Assembly (NCBI RefSeq): GCF_004137355.1
Contig: NZ_SDVB01000253.1
Location: 310,001 to 374,000 of the forward strand
DNA: 64,000 nucleotides
Reading direction: 5' to 3'
DNA from: Ciceribacter ferrooxidans
GTDB lineage: Bacteria; Pseudomonadota; Alphaproteobacteria; Rhizobiales; Rhizobiaceae
The stretch's first letter is position 1. Each line of letters opens with the position of its first letter. Both the position numbers and the translations under genes were made by a program. Under the pieces are notes generated by a model that was not told the origin of the DNA, did no database searches, and was given only the letters and a program-made list of their open reading frames with translations. Below, in pieces: positions 55,032 through 64,000 of this stretch.

Positions 55032-55595
55032 GCTTTCCTCCCGACCATGTCTCACGCTTCGCCCTCGCGGGCGGCGTGCATTTCCTCCTCGTTGCCCAAC
55101 AGCGAGAGTATGCCTTTGATCTCGCGGTTCAAGACAGAACACGTCTATCTAACATTGACGTAAACGTCAACGAGGGGGGATGTTTCGCCCCCGACGTTAT
55201 TCGCGTGAGGGGTCATGTTTCGGGTGCTGGTCGCATCATCGTCGACGGAAGAATACGCGTAGTCCGCTTGTCCAGCGATGATATGGTGGGTCCTGATCCC
55301 AAGGACATGTAGCGATTTGTGCTTAGGGTTCGTGCCGCGCGGCGGATCTTGGCGGGCGCATTTTTCTTTCGAATCCGTGAGGTTGCGCGGGCATGCGAAC
55401 CCGCCCGCCCGTGATAGCCCGGAAGGCTTATACTCCCGCGCTAATGCTTGGTTTTTCCGTCCGGTTGCGCTAATCCAGAAGCCGTTACGCCTTCCGGAAC
55501 GTTTGTTTGCAGCCGGATTCGGTTGACCGTTGCTGCGGTCCCGGTGATGTCGCATCCAGCGGCATCCGGCTGGTTTTTTGCGAGTGGAGTGCATC
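55032..55595. other. 564-base intergenic region between fadD and ugd
   Basis: No convincing gene lies here. The region holds the fadD leader and its palindrome (55155-55170), GC-rich hairpin candidates (for example GCGGG/CCCGC near 55387-55405), and a TTGACC near 55523 that may be part of the ugd promoter, although its -10 is weak. GC content falls compared with coding DNA. The rest shows nothing I can name. Confidence 0.5.
55155..55170. promoter_or_regulatory. Perfect palindrome TTGACGT-AA-ACGTCAA upstream of fadD
   Basis: The 16-base palindrome is close to the LiuR (MerR-family) type of site used for branched-chain and fatty-acid genes in proteobacteria. On the minus strand it includes TTGACG, which with TAGACG 17 bases on (55137-55142) could be the fadD promoter. 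Identity of the binding protein is inferred. Confidence 0.55.
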
Positions 55596-56912
55596 TTGCG
55601 GATAGCGATCATTGGCACCGGCTATGTCGGTCTGGTTTCTGGAGTATGTCTGTCGGAATTCGGTCACGACGTCGTCTGCATCGACAAGGACGCGTCGAAG
55701 ATTGCCCGGCTGAACAACGGCGAGGTTCCGATCTACGAACCGGGACTCGAGGACATGATCGCCCGCAATGTGGCGGCCGGGCGGCTGCATTTCACGACGG
55801 AACTCGCCGGCCCCGTCGCGGATGCGGATGTCGTATTCATCGCTGTCGGCACGCCGTCGCGCAAGAGCGACGGCCATGCGGATCTGAGCTACGTCTATTC
55901 AGCGACGCGCGAAGTGGCCGAGGCGCTGCGTGGCTTCACCGTTCTCGTCACCAAGTCGACGGTTCCGGTCGGCACCGGCGATCACCTGGAGCGGATCATT
56001 GGTGAGGTCAATCCCGATGCCGACGTCGCCGTCGTCTCCAATCCGGAATTCCTGCGGGAAGGGGCGGCGATCGCTGACTTCATGGCGCCCGACCGGGTGG
56101 TGGTCGGATCGAATGACGATCGGGCCAAAGCGGTGATGGCCGAGGTCTACGCTCCCCTCGATTCCGAAAGGCATCCTGTGGTCTTCACCTCGCGCCGCAC
56201 CGCCGAACTCACCAAATATGCGGCGAATGCGTTCCTCGCGCTCAAGCTCGCCTACATCAACGAGATCGCCGATCTTTGCGAGGAGGTCGGGGCGAATGTG
56301 CAGGATGTTTCGCTGGGCATGGGCCTCGACAGCCGTATCGGCCGGAAGTTCCTGAATGCCGGTCCGGGTTATGGCGGCTCGTGCTTCCCGAAGGATACCC
56401 TTGCGCTCGTAAAAACCGCCCAGGATCACAACAAGCCGATCCGCCTCATCGAGACGATCGTCGGCATCAACGAGACGCGCAAGCGTGCCATGGCGCGCAA
56501 GGTCGAACGGGCGGTCGGCGGTGATGTCCGCGGCAGGACGATCGGCATTCTCGGGCTGACCTTCAAGCCGGATACCGACGACGTGCGGGAATCTCCGGCC
56601 TTGTCGATCGTTCAAGCCTTGCTCGACAAGGGCGCGCTGCTGCAGGCCTACGACCCCGAGGGCATGGAGGCGGCGCGCGACCTGATGCCCGAGATCGACT
56701 ACCGCGACGATGCCGAAGCCGTCGCACGCGGCGCCGATGCGCTGGTGATCATCACGGAGTGGGAGGAATTCCGTTCCCTCGACTTTCCGAAGCTCAAGGA
56801 CCTGATGAATGCGCCGGTCCTGGTCGACCTGCGAAACATCTACTCGCCGGCGCACGTCGCCGATCATGGCTTCGTCTACGAAAGCGTCGGGCGTTCGGAT
56901 CGCTATCGCTGA
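55596..56912 (+). CDS. ugd: UDP-glucose 6-dehydrogenase
   Basis: The 438-residue enzyme oxidises UDP-glucose to UDP-glucuronate. The NAD fold IAIIGTGYVGLVSG opens the protein, and the catalytic cysteine is in GYGGSCFPKDT (about 260-270). The start is TTG at 55596, with GGAG 6 bases upstream. It resembles RkpK of S. meliloti. Succinoglycan has no glucuronate, so this gene serves other polysaccharides such as LPS or K-antigen. It converges with exoP and ends in a shared hairpin. Confidence 0.93.
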   Translation: MRIAIIGTGYVGLVSGVCLSEFGHDVVCIDKDASKIARLNNGEVPIYEPGLEDMIARNVAAGRLHFTTELAGPVADADVVFIAVGTPSRKSDGHADLSYVYSATREVAEALRGFTVLVTKSTVPVGTGDHLERIIGEVNPDADVAVVSNPEFLREGAAIADFMAPDRVVVGSNDDRAKAVMAEVYAPLDSERHPVVFTSRRTAELTKYAANAFLALKLAYINEIADLCEEVGANVQDVSLGMGLDSRIGRKFLNAGPGYGGSCFPKDTLALVKTAQDHNKPIRLIETIVGINETRKRAMARKVERAVGGDVRGRTIGILGLTFKPDTDDVRESPALSIVQALLDKGALLQAYDPEGMEAARDLMPEIDYRDDAEAVARGADALVIITEWEEFRSLDFPKLKDLMNAPVLVDLRNIYSPAHVADHGFVYESVGRSDRYR

Positions 56913-56927
56913 ACCCTGGACGCAACA

Positions 56928-56967
56928 CAGCCTCCGCCGAACATGTAGATGCGTGCGGCGGAGGCTG
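56928..56967. terminator. Hairpin between ugd and exoP
   Basis: A 12-bp perfect stem (CAGCCTCCGCCG at 56928-56939, complement 56956-56967) with a 16-base loop lies between the converging genes. No T-run follows on either strand, so it may be a weak or Rho-assisted terminator. Confidence 0.5.
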
Positions 56968-56979
56968 CCGTTCGTGTGA

Positions 56980-59295
56980 TCAGTAGTACTTGTCGTACTC
57001 CCGTCGGAATTTCTCCTGCCCGCCGAAATCACTGTACTTGGCAAGCTGCGTCATGTCGGTCTTGTTGAGCAGCACGCCGAGAATCTTTGCAGCGATGTGC
57101 GGCTCGGCGGCGAGAAGGTCCGCAACGAGCCGGCTCGGCGTCTTGCCCCATTCGACGACATAGATGAAGCCGTCGGCGTGGGCCGAAAAGGCTTTCGCAT
57201 CGACGACCGGTCCGATCGGAGCCAGATCGACGATGACGTAGTCGAAGATCTGGCGGGCGTTTTCCAGGATACTCGCCATGCCCGGCGAGGCGAGCAGCTC
57301 GTTGGTGTGGGGATGGGCGTCGCCGTTCGGGCGCGGGGCGACCGGAAGAACGGCGAGCTTGGACTGCTGGTCGACCCGCACCGCGTTCGTCCATGTGATA
57401 TCCCCGAGGACGGCTTCCACAAGGCCCGCCTTTGGAACGGGTTTCAGCATCCGGCTGAGCTTGGGATTGCGCAGATCCGCGTCGATCAGAAGCGTTTTTT
57501 TGCCCGAAGCCGCGAGCAATGCAGCGAAGTTGGCGGCAACCGTCGTCTTGCCTTCTCCGGGCATGGCCGACACGATGCCGATGACCCGGCTGGGACGACC
57601 CTGCAGCACGATGTCGGTCGCAAGCTTGGCGTTCCTCAATGTCTCCGCGAAAGCCGATCGCGGCGTGTCGAGCACGATGCGCGTCATGCGTTCGAGCGGC
57701 ATATGGGCCGGTGGTGGCGCGGGGCGTCCCCGTCGGCGGTCGAGCGCCGCACGGAGGCGCTGCAGGGGCGTTTCAGGCGTGGCGCCGACCAGCGGCAAAT
57801 AGCCAAGAGAGGTCTGGCCAAGCGCCGACCGGACGTCGCTTTCCAGCCGGAAATAACGTTCTCGCATCTCTTGGACGAAGGCGAGTGCGCCGCCGGCCAT
57901 GAGGCCGAGCACGGCTGAAAGCGCCAGAACCAGGGTCTTCTTGGGACTCGACGGCGAGACCGGCACGCCCGGCTCGGAGATCACGCGTGCCTCTGCGATG
58001 GGGAAGGACTGTTGCTGCGAGGCTTGCTCGTAGCGGTCGAGATAGGACTGGTAGAGCGACTTGAGTGCGGTGGCACGCTGCTCCAATTCCCTGAGCCGCA
58101 CCATGGACTGGTTGGCTTCGGAGTTCTTGCCCGTCACACCCTCTATGCTCTTGCGAAGGGACTGCTCACGAGACTGCGTGACTTCGAACTCGTTGCGGTA
58201 ACGTTCCGTCAGCCGCTGCATCTCCTGAAAGATCTGCTGGGCGACGTCGTCCTTCTCGGCTTTGAGGGCCACCGCCTGCGGATGATCGGCGCCGAAGCTC
58301 GCGGTGATATCCTTTTCCCGTCGCTCTATCGACAGATAGCGTCCCCGGAGATCCTGAATAACGGCATTGTCGGAGCCGTCGGAGGCGGCTGTTGCGTTCT
58401 TGACCGCGTTGTCGCGTCCCTGGTCGATGATCGCCTTGAACTGGTTGTAACGCGCCGAGGCGCGCGCCGCGTCGGCCTGGGCGATGATGAGCTGGCTGTT
58501 GAGGTCGGAAAGCTGCTGTTCCGACATCAGCTCTCCACGTGCCGAGGTGAGTCCGTTCTCCGCCTTGTAGCGCTCGGCCTCGAGAGAGGCTGCCTGCGCG
58601 CGCTCCCTCAGGCTGTCGAGCCGCTCCTGCAGCCAGACGGATGCGCGCTCGGCCGCTTCGAAATTCGCGTTCAGCTGGTCGGCGAGATAAGCATCACTGT
58701 ACCCTTTGGCGACACGGGCGGCGAGCTGCGGGTCCGGCGAACGGTAGGAGAGCGCCACCACGGAACTGCGGCCGACACGCTCGACCGTGATCCCCTGCTG
58801 AAGAAGGGCGGCCGCCTTCTGCCGGGCGCCGGCGATCGCGGGATCATCGGCAGTCGCCGCGCTAAAGAGGCCGACGGAGCCGCGCAGCCAGGTCTTGACG
58901 ATGGACGGCAGAGACTTGGGCGGATTGAGAATGGTCTCGTTTTCGGCGAGGCCGAGCTCATCGACCACCCTCAGGGCGAGCTTGTTCGACTTCAGGATTT
59001 CCACCGCGCTCGAGATTTGTGTGTCCGCCTGCTGCTTGCCCTGTACCGAGGTCTGCTCCTCCTGCGCAAAGCGGGAAAGGTTCTCATCAAGGAGAATCTG
59101 CGTCATCGACGTATAGATGGGCGTCGTGAAGACCAGATAGGCGATGCCGAGGACGACGAAGATCGCGGCGGTCAGCGTGATGATGCCCGCCCGGCGAAGG
59201 ACCGCCGCCAGTAACCGGTCGAGGTCAATGAAGGAGTCGGAATCGTCCTTCTCGCGGGACAACACGCCGTTCAGGGGAATGGTTCGCTGGTGCAT
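56980..59295 (-). CDS. exoP: Polysaccharide co-polymerase with tyrosine-kinase domain (ExoP)
   Basis: The 771-residue protein has two membrane helices (about 45-66 and near 440-460) around a long periplasmic coiled-coil Wzz domain, then a cytoplasmic BY-kinase domain with Walker A (SAMPGEGKTTVAAN) and Walker A' (LLIDADLRNPKLS), and a C-terminal tyrosine cluster (EYDKYY). ExoP sets the chain length of succinoglycan in S. meliloti. The start at 59295 is chosen because the upstream ATG (59337) gives an unrelated tail. It is followed upstream by exoN. Confidence 0.9.
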   Translation of the reverse strand: MHQRTIPLNGVLSREKDDSDSFIDLDRLLAAVLRRAGIITLTAAIFVVLGIAYLVFTTPIYTSMTQILLDENLSRFAQEEQTSVQGKQQADTQISSAVEILKSNKLALRVVDELGLAENETILNPPKSLPSIVKTWLRGSVGLFSAATADDPAIAGARQKAAALLQQGITVERVGRSSVVALSYRSPDPQLAARVAKGYSDAYLADQLNANFEAAERASVWLQERLDSLRERAQAASLEAERYKAENGLTSARGELMSEQQLSDLNSQLIIAQADAARASARYNQFKAIIDQGRDNAVKNATAASDGSDNAVIQDLRGRYLSIERREKDITASFGADHPQAVALKAEKDDVAQQIFQEMQRLTERYRNEFEVTQSREQSLRKSIEGVTGKNSEANQSMVRLRELEQRATALKSLYQSYLDRYEQASQQQSFPIAEARVISEPGVPVSPSSPKKTLVLALSAVLGLMAGGALAFVQEMRERYFRLESDVRSALGQTSLGYLPLVGATPETPLQRLRAALDRRRGRPAPPPAHMPLERMTRIVLDTPRSAFAETLRNAKLATDIVLQGRPSRVIGIVSAMPGEGKTTVAANFAALLAASGKKTLLIDADLRNPKLSRMLKPVPKAGLVEAVLGDITWTNAVRVDQQSKLAVLPVAPRPNGDAHPHTNELLASPGMASILENARQIFDYVIVDLAPIGPVVDAKAFSAHADGFIYVVEWGKTPSRLVADLLAAEPHIAAKILGVLLNKTDMTQLAKYSDFGGQEKFRREYDKYY

Positions 59296-59388
59296 GGCTG
59301 CGCCTTCATCTGGTGTCGGGTAAGCGGCCCGGATCATGTCCGGACCGCTCTCGTCATCTTTCGCCGGCGACGCGCCGGAGGGTCGTCA

Positions 59389-60294
59389 CTATGCAGCGCG
59401 GATGCGGCCTTCGTGAGACAAGACCATGTCGCGGACGGAATCGAACACCAGCCCGCTGATGTCGTCGCGCGCGAGCGCAAAGGCCACATTGGCCTCGATG
59501 AAGCCGTGCTTGCAGCCGCAGTCGAAGGTGCGGCCCTCGTAAGGATGGGCATAGAACGGCTGGCTTTCCGACAAGGTCACCATCGCGTCGGTCAGCTGGA
59601 TCTCGTTGCCGGCACCCCGGCTTTGGTGGGCGAGAATGTCGAAGACCTCCGGTTGAAGAATGTATCGGCCGTTCAGATAATAGTTCGAAGGGGCTGCGCT
59701 CGGCTGGGGCTTCTCGACCATTTCAGTCACGGTGAAGCCGTGAGGCACGCCCGCTCCCTTGCCGACAATTCCGTATTTCGACGTATCTTCCGGCGCGCAC
59801 TGTTCTACGCCGACGACGTTGCCGCCCGCTGTGTGATAGAGGTCCATCAGGCCCGCCAGGCAGCCGCGGACGCCATAGGAAATCATGTCGGGCAGCAACA
59901 GTGCGAAGGGTTCGTCGCCGACGAGTTCGCGGGCGCACCAGACCGCATGGCCGAGACCGAGTGGCGCCTGCTGGCGCGTGAAGCTTACCGAGCCTGCGGT
60001 CGGCAACATGTCGGCGAGTTCGGAGACCTGCGCCGTCTTGCCCGACCGGGTCAGCGAAGAGACCAGTTCCGGCGCATCATCGAAATGGTCCTCGATCGCC
60101 TGCTTGTTGCGGCCGGTGACGAAGACGATCTGCTCGATGCCGGCCTCGCGCGCCTCGTCGACGGCATACTGGACGACAGGACGGTCGACGATAGTCAGCA
60201 TTTCCTTCGGCATCGCCTTCGTGGCGGGCAGAAAACGGGTTCCGTTACCCGCGACGGGGATCACGGCTTTCCTGACGGTTTTCACTGGGTCCAT
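59389..60294 (-). CDS. exoN: UTP--glucose-1-phosphate uridylyltransferase (ExoN)
   Basis: The 301-residue nucleotidyltransferase makes UDP-glucose. The nucleotide-binding start is [24 protein letters not shown] (about 10-33), and the later lysine/aspartate sites are seen in VEKP and DCGCKHG. Position between exoP and exoO fits ExoN, a GalU-type enzyme dedicated to succinoglycan. AAAGGA precedes the ATG. It lies 4 bases after exoO. Confidence 0.9.
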   Translation of the reverse strand: MDPVKTVRKAVIPVAGNGTRFLPATKAMPKEMLTIVDRPVVQYAVDEAREAGIEQIVFVTGRNKQAIEDHFDDAPELVSSLTRSGKTAQVSELADMLPTAGSVSFTRQQAPLGLGHAVWCARELVGDEPFALLLPDMISYGVRGCLAGLMDLYHTAGGNVVGVEQCAPEDTSKYGIVGKGAGVPHGFTVTEMVEKPQPSAAPSNYYLNGRYILQPEVFDILAHQSRGAGNEIQLTDAMVTLSESQPFYAHPYEGRTFDCGCKHGFIEANVAFALARDDISGLVFDSVRDMVLSHEGRIRAA

Positions 60295-60298
60295 GGCA

Positions 60299-61294
60299 CT
60301 ATCCTTTGCTAGTGTGTGGGCCTGCTGCCCGGGGTGGATCTTTTCGCGGCGCTGAAGACGGCGGACCGATCAGCCGCCGTAGCCGCGCGACAAGCGGCAT
60401 TCTCAAATGCCTGAGTGCCAGGGGGTCGCGAAGTGCGGTCACGAGGGCCGGAGCTATGGCTCCCTCCTTGAAATGATCGATCAGCGAGAGGAACGAGCGA
60501 GCCTGCTCCAGACTTCTTCTGCGCCGCCGCTGCGCCTTGAGGGTTGCCGTGTCGAGCGGATAGGACCGAACGAAGGCCGTGTCGGCGGCAAGCATGGCTT
60601 CGACGTGATGACGCTTGAGAACGCTTGAGATCGAACCGTCCGTGAGGTGATAGGCATAGCCGACACGCGGGTTGACGGCGCACCGGCCGCCGACAGCGAG
60701 GGCTGATGCGAGCAGAATGTAGTCCTCGCCGATCTTCAGGTTCTCGTCGAAGCGCAGCCCGTGTTCTTCGAGGAAACTGCGACTGAAGACGGGCTTCATG
60801 TAGCCGTAGTTATAGGTCGACCGGAAGAGCACATTCGAGGAGATGAAGGCCTCGAGTGTCATCCACGGCTGACGGGAGAGCTCGGCCGCGGCGAACATGG
60901 CGCGGCGCGTGCCCTGCGGCGAGACGATATCGAGATTGTCGACGATAACGTCGGCATCCGTCTCCTCCGCTTGGCGGACGAGACGGGAGAGACGGTCGCT
61001 GTAAATCGTGTCGTCGGCGTCGAGAACCGCGAGCCACCGTCCCGAGGCGGCGTCGAACGCGGTGTTGCGCGCCCCGCCGGGGCCTTTATTGTGCCCGTGT
61101 GCGATCAGCCGGACGCGGGGATCATCGATCGCCAGAACGATCTCACGGGTCGCGTCACGGGAGCAGTCGTCGACGACGATGACCTCGACGCTGACATCAT
61201 CCTGCATCAGTGCACTCACAATCGCGCGCTCGATCGTCGCCTCGGCATTGAAGGCGGCGATCACGACAGTGACGTCACACGTCGGCTCGATCAT
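60299..61294 (-). CDS. exoO: Glycosyltransferase family 2 (ExoO-like)
   Basis: The 331-residue protein is a GT2 enzyme: the fold starts [17 protein letters not shown] (about 7-23), has the DXD-type motif LDADDT (about 89-94), and an ED motif (GEDYILLA) near 189-196. No membrane segment. In S. meliloti ExoO adds a beta-1,6-linked glucose. The exo order supports the name; the exact linkage is inferred. It overlaps exoM by four bases. Confidence 0.85.
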   Translation of the reverse strand: MIEPTCDVTVVIAAFNAEATIERAIVSALMQDDVSVEVIVVDDCSRDATREIVLAIDDPRVRLIAHGHNKGPGGARNTAFDAASGRWLAVLDADDTIYSDRLSRLVRQAEETDADVIVDNLDIVSPQGTRRAMFAAAELSRQPWMTLEAFISSNVLFRSTYNYGYMKPVFSRSFLEEHGLRFDENLKIGEDYILLASALAVGGRCAVNPRVGYAYHLTDGSISSVLKRHHVEAMLAADTAFVRSYPLDTATLKAQRRRRRSLEQARSFLSLIDHFKEGAIAPALVTALRDPLALRHLRMPLVARLRRLIGPPSSAPRKDPPRAAGPHTSKG

Positions 61295-62241
61295 GGGGTG
61301 CTCGCCTCCAGCTTTCCGTATTGATGAATGATGCGGGCGCCCGCCAGACCGGTGACGACGCCGGCATGCATAATGGCCCGCAGGAGATATCGGTTCCGCG
61401 GCATGGCGAAGAGCGCGAGGAGTAGCCCCGCCGTTGCGCAATAGCCGGACTTCGCGGCGGCGAGAGCGATCTGGAGCGGCCGTGCGGTTGCCGACGTGCC
61501 CTCTGCCTGCAGGCGGCCGTGGGTCTGGCCCATGCGATAGCGCCGGACAGCAAGCCAGCCGAACCGCGCTCGCTGCTCCGGCACAGGTTCGAACACCAGC
61601 GCCTCGGGAGAGAAGGCGATCTTGCCGCCAGCCCGGTTCATCTGTGTGAAATACGCGGTGTCCTCCCCGCCGCTCTTGCCGAGCGCGAGATTGAAGCGGC
61701 GCCCCGCGACGACCGGTGATGCGAGCCGCAGCAGCACATTGCAGGTGTACCCCGTGCGGATCTCGCCGCGAACCCAGACCGGCCGGGTCGAATGAAAGTC
61801 GCCGCGCCGCATCCAGCCTGGTGCGCGCTCGTCATAACGCGCCGCGACGGGGCCGAGAACCGCATCGGCGCCGCTCTTTCGGGCTGTCGCGAGCAGGTTG
61901 GAGAGCCAGTATTCGGATGCCGTCTCGTCGTCGTCTATGAAGGCGAGATATTCGCCGGCCGCCTCGTCGAGGCAGGCATTGCGCGCGATCGAAATGTTGC
62001 GGGCGGGGCAATGAACATAGCAAAGGTCGTATGGCAGCAGCCTCCGCATCCGTTCAATGAGCGGTTCTGCGCTCGGCTCCACGTCGTTGTCGGCGACGAT
62101 GACGCGAAGGGTGACCCCTTCAGGGGTCTCGATGGTTGCGAGCGACAGCAGCGTTTTCTCGAGGGACAGGCGCTGAAAGGTGCAGACGCCGATGTCGATC
62201 CGCGTTGCCGCTGCGGCTTCCGTGGACTGAAGCTGTGTCAT
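61291..62241 (-). CDS. exoM: Glycosyltransferase family 2 (ExoM-like)
   Basis: The 316-residue GT2 enzyme reads IDIGVCTFQRLSLEKTLLSL near its start, then VIVADND and FIDDDE as the nucleotide/metal motifs (about 96-101), and GKSGGEDTAYF. Long stretches such as ARNISIARNACLDEA resemble my memory of S. meliloti ExoM, which adds the fourth sugar of succinoglycan. Overlaps with exoA (4 bases) and exoO (4 bases) show an operon. Confidence 0.87.
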   Translation of the reverse strand: MTQLQSTEAAAATRIDIGVCTFQRLSLEKTLLSLATIETPEGVTLRVIVADNDVEPSAEPLIERMRRLLPYDLCYVHCPARNISIARNACLDEAAGEYLAFIDDDETASEYWLSNLLATARKSGADAVLGPVAARYDERAPGWMRRGDFHSTRPVWVRGEIRTGYTCNVLLRLASPVVAGRRFNLALGKSGGEDTAYFTQMNRAGGKIAFSPEALVFEPVPEQRARFGWLAVRRYRMGQTHGRLQAEGTSATARPLQIALAAAKSGYCATAGLLLALFAMPRNRYLLRAIMHAGVVTGLAGARIIHQYGKLEASTP

Positions 62242-63260
62242 CGCGACATCTCCCCGCCTGTCGCCCGGACCGGCGTGCGATTGCCGGTCGCGATCACCTC
62301 ACGCCAGAAGCCGGCGGACCAGGCGAAATGCATGACCATCGCGGAGACGGCGGCGAGCGGCCCGTGCGGATTGCGCTCCCCGATCGCCAACCAGGTGCCG
62401 TAGCCCAGGCAGGCGGCAGCCCATAGCGCAAACGGAATGGCAGCGGCGGCATTGAAGACGGTGAGCGCTGCCCCGATGGTCACGGGCACGACCGAGAGCG
62501 GGATCATCTGGCGGATGCTGGGCCACGAACGGTGCTTGAGGAAGTTGCGGGCGCGGCCACGGCCATAGCCGAAATATTGCCGGTAGAGCGACACTGGGTT
62601 CGCCCTCGGATAGTAGACCATGCTGGTCTTGTCGGTCATCCAGATGCGATATCCCGCCTGATTCAGGCGGTAGTCGAGTTCGGCATCCTCGTTGTGGTTG
62701 AACGCTTCATCGTAGCCGCCCATCTTCCGGAAGGCCGCGATCTTCATCAGCGCGTGATGGCCGTGATCGGTCCAGTGGCTGGCGGCACCGATGCGGTGAC
62801 GCGAACCGCCGTTGCCGAGACGCGAGTTCTGGGCAAGTGCCGTCGCCTTCTGGAACAGGCCGAATCCCACGGTCTGCATGCCGACCACGACGGAATCCGC
62901 TCCCGCGGCGAGCGCCTCGGCCACCAGTGTCTGGCAGTAATCTTCCGGATAGCCGCCATGGGCGTCGATGCGGATCAGATAGTCGCAATCAAGGCCGTAG
63001 GTCGCGACCGCGAGATTGACGCCCGCACTCTGGATTTTTCTCGGATTGGCGAGAAGCGTGACCTTGGGATTCTCGCGCTCGATCCTTTGGACGATCTCGC
63101 GGGTTCCGTCTGTGCTGCCGCCATCGGCGACGATGATCCGGGCATCGAGGTCGGCGAGTGCCTTGTGCAGATTGCCGATGACCGCTTCGATGTGTCCGGC
63201 CTCGTTGAGGCAGGGTATGGCAATGAGGCACCGCACCGACTTCAGCTGTTCAGCCGTCAT
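62238..63260 (-). CDS. exoA: Glycosyltransferase family 2 (ExoA-like)
   Basis: The 340-residue GT2 enzyme has CLIAIPCLNEAGHIEAVI near its start, VADGGSTDGT (about 44-53), RIDAHGGYP as the metal motif, and NEDAELDYRL as the second acid site, with two or three membrane helices near the C-terminus. ExoA forms the beta-1,3 glucose linkage on the lipid carrier in S. meliloti. Overlaps by four bases with both neighbours. Confidence 0.87.
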   Translation of the reverse strand: MTAEQLKSVRCLIAIPCLNEAGHIEAVIGNLHKALADLDARIIVADGGSTDGTREIVQRIERENPKVTLLANPRKIQSAGVNLAVATYGLDCDYLIRIDAHGGYPEDYCQTLVAEALAAGADSVVVGMQTVGFGLFQKATALAQNSRLGNGGSRHRIGAASHWTDHGHHALMKIAAFRKMGGYDEAFNHNEDAELDYRLNQAGYRIWMTDKTSMVYYPRANPVSLYRQYFGYGRGRARNFLKHRSWPSIRQMIPLSVVPVTIGAALTVFNAAAAIPFALWAAACLGYGTWLAIGERNPHGPLAAVSAMVMHFAWSAGFWREVIATGNRTPVRATGGEMSR

Positions 63261-64000
63261 GATAGTCCTCCTTGATCGCGATAGGTCGGGGAACCGGCCA
63301 CTGCCACGCTTGCAGCGCCGTCTGCATTGGTTGAGAGCGTCGCGAGTCGCCTGACGAGGGCTTCACAGTCGTCGCGCCGGACGCTCCAGAGAGAAGGATG
63401 TTGTTTGGCGACGGTCTCGAAGGCGTGCCGATAGCTCTCTTCATCCATGCCTTCGAACAGCTCCTGAAGGCGGGAGCCATCGGCATCGGGAAGCACGAGT
63501 CCGATTTTCCTGTCCTCGAGGAAACGAGCCGTCTCTGTGCCGGCAAGGGCGATCGGAACAGCGCCGTGGCGGCAACCTTCGTACAGGCGGTTCGGCAGCA
63601 GCCAGTTGGAGTTCTGTCCCTCCTCGAAGAAATCGATGGTCCAGACGTAATCCACGCCGGCATAGATCGCCGGGAGATCCTCGGGGTTGCGGTAAGGACC
63701 TCTGAAGGTCATGTGGGGCTCTGCCGCGACGACGTTGTCGAAGTCTTTCAACTCCGATCGGGCGGGGCGGCCGCGCAGGACGATCTCGACTCGACCGCCC
63801 ATCGCGCGTGACAACGCGGAGAGCATCGCCAGCGAACGACTGCAACGTAGCGCCCCGAACCAGCCGATCCGCCATGGATCGCCCTTCCTGCGTTGCCGCA
63901 CCGGCGCCGGTGCGTCGGCCTCCTCTCCGAGCGCGAGAACCTGGTTTTGCAGGAGGAGAACGGGGAGGTCGAGCCCGGAAAGGGGGCGGAAATAGTTCTC
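63257..64000 (-). CDS. exoL: Glycosyltransferase (ExoL-like), N-terminus outside window
   Basis: The reading frame stays open to the window edge without a stop (visible start of the part: ENYFRPLSGLDLPVLLLQNQ), so the true start is beyond 64000 and 247 codons are seen. It has features of ExoL: WRIGWFGALRCSRSLAML, then EEGQNSNWLLPNRLYEGC and a later GT-B-like end. ExoL adds the third sugar in S. meliloti. The name rests on position next to exoA and pattern memory. It overlaps exoA by four bases. Confidence 0.8.
   Translation of the reverse strand, partial: ENYFRPLSGLDLPVLLLQNQVLALGEEADAPAPVRQRRKGDPWRIGWFGALRCSRSLAMLSALSRAMGGRVEIVLRGRPARSELKDFDNVVAAEPHMTFRGPYRNPEDLPAIYAGVDYVWTIDFFEEGQNSNWLLPNRLYEGCRHGAVPIALAGTETARFLEDRKIGLVLPDADGSRLQELFEGMDEESYRHAFETVAKQHPSLWSVRRDDCEALVRRLATLSTNADGAASVAVAGSPTYRDQGGLS

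Noticed and set aside
55596-56912. ugd as part of the exo operon
   Set aside because: It runs in the opposite direction, has its own hairpin, and succinoglycan contains no glucuronate.

Overview
The window reads as a chromosomal segment from an alphaproteobacterium of the family Rhizobiaceae, most like Ensifer/Sinorhizobium. The DNA is GC-rich and densely coding. The gene neighbourhoods metK-trmB-hsp20-mcpX, def-fmt-truA, rpmH-rnpA-yidC-engB-argB, frcR-frcBCAK and pyrC/pyrE/frk/pgi/fadD agree with what I remember of the S. meliloti chromosome. This assignment rests on recalled synteny and motif reading, not on a database search. I see no IS element, prophage, CRISPR array or clear pseudogene. 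One tRNA gene (Arg, anticodon ACG) is present.

Layout. 0-2.6 kb: end of metK, trmB, a heat-shock pair (small Hsp20 plus DUF1150) behind an RpoH-type promoter, and a nucleoside hydrolase. 2.6-9.2 kb: an mcpX-like dCACHE chemoreceptor, ribokinase, rmuC and a soluble globin-coupled chemoreceptor. 9.2-16.4 kb: def-fmt-truA, an opposing dapD-DUF805-dapE-membrane protein operon, a LOG-family protein and a periplasmic EF-hand protein. 16.4-25 kb: a HAD phosphatase, two EamA transporters, ogt, argB, an orphan RskA-like anti-sigma factor, engB, and yidC-rnpA-rpmH. 25-29.2 kb: a second membrane chemoreceptor (mcpW-like), a sensor kinase and tRNA-Arg. 29.3-36 kb: a Mg-type P-ATPase, a CoA-transferase, an ArsR regulator divergent from thioredoxin 2, and a lipoprotein hydrolase. 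36-38.4 kb: a D-amino-acid oxidoreductase and a hydroxyproline epimerase/dehydratase. 38.4-44 kb: the frc fructose-uptake locus with a FucU/RbsD mutarotase. 44-48 kb: a three-gene phosphorelay (REC; hybrid kinase-REC-HPt; REC-HD-GYP). 48-55 kb: pyrC, a second DUF805 gene, pyrE, frk, pgi and fadD. 55.6-64 kb: ugd, then exoP-N-O-M-A-L, the first six genes of a succinoglycan-type exo locus in the canonical order, cut by the window end.

How the parts fit. Sugar use is well represented: fructose import (FrcBCA), kinases (FrcK, Frk, RbsK), Pgi, then nucleotide-sugar synthesis (ExoN, Ugd) feeding polysaccharide assembly. Signalling genes are frequent: three chemoreceptors, two histidine kinases and a c-di-GMP phosphodiesterase output.

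No wholly new system stands out. The best leads are: (1) an ArsR repressor whose two cysteines have the 66-residue spacing of persulfide sensors (BigR/SqrR), divergent from trxC, with a palindrome over the trxC -10 box; (2) the phosphorelay ending in HD-GYP; (3) the orphan anti-sigma factor; (4) an exo locus beside chromosomal housekeeping genes; (5) several well-formed promoters, operators and attenuators.
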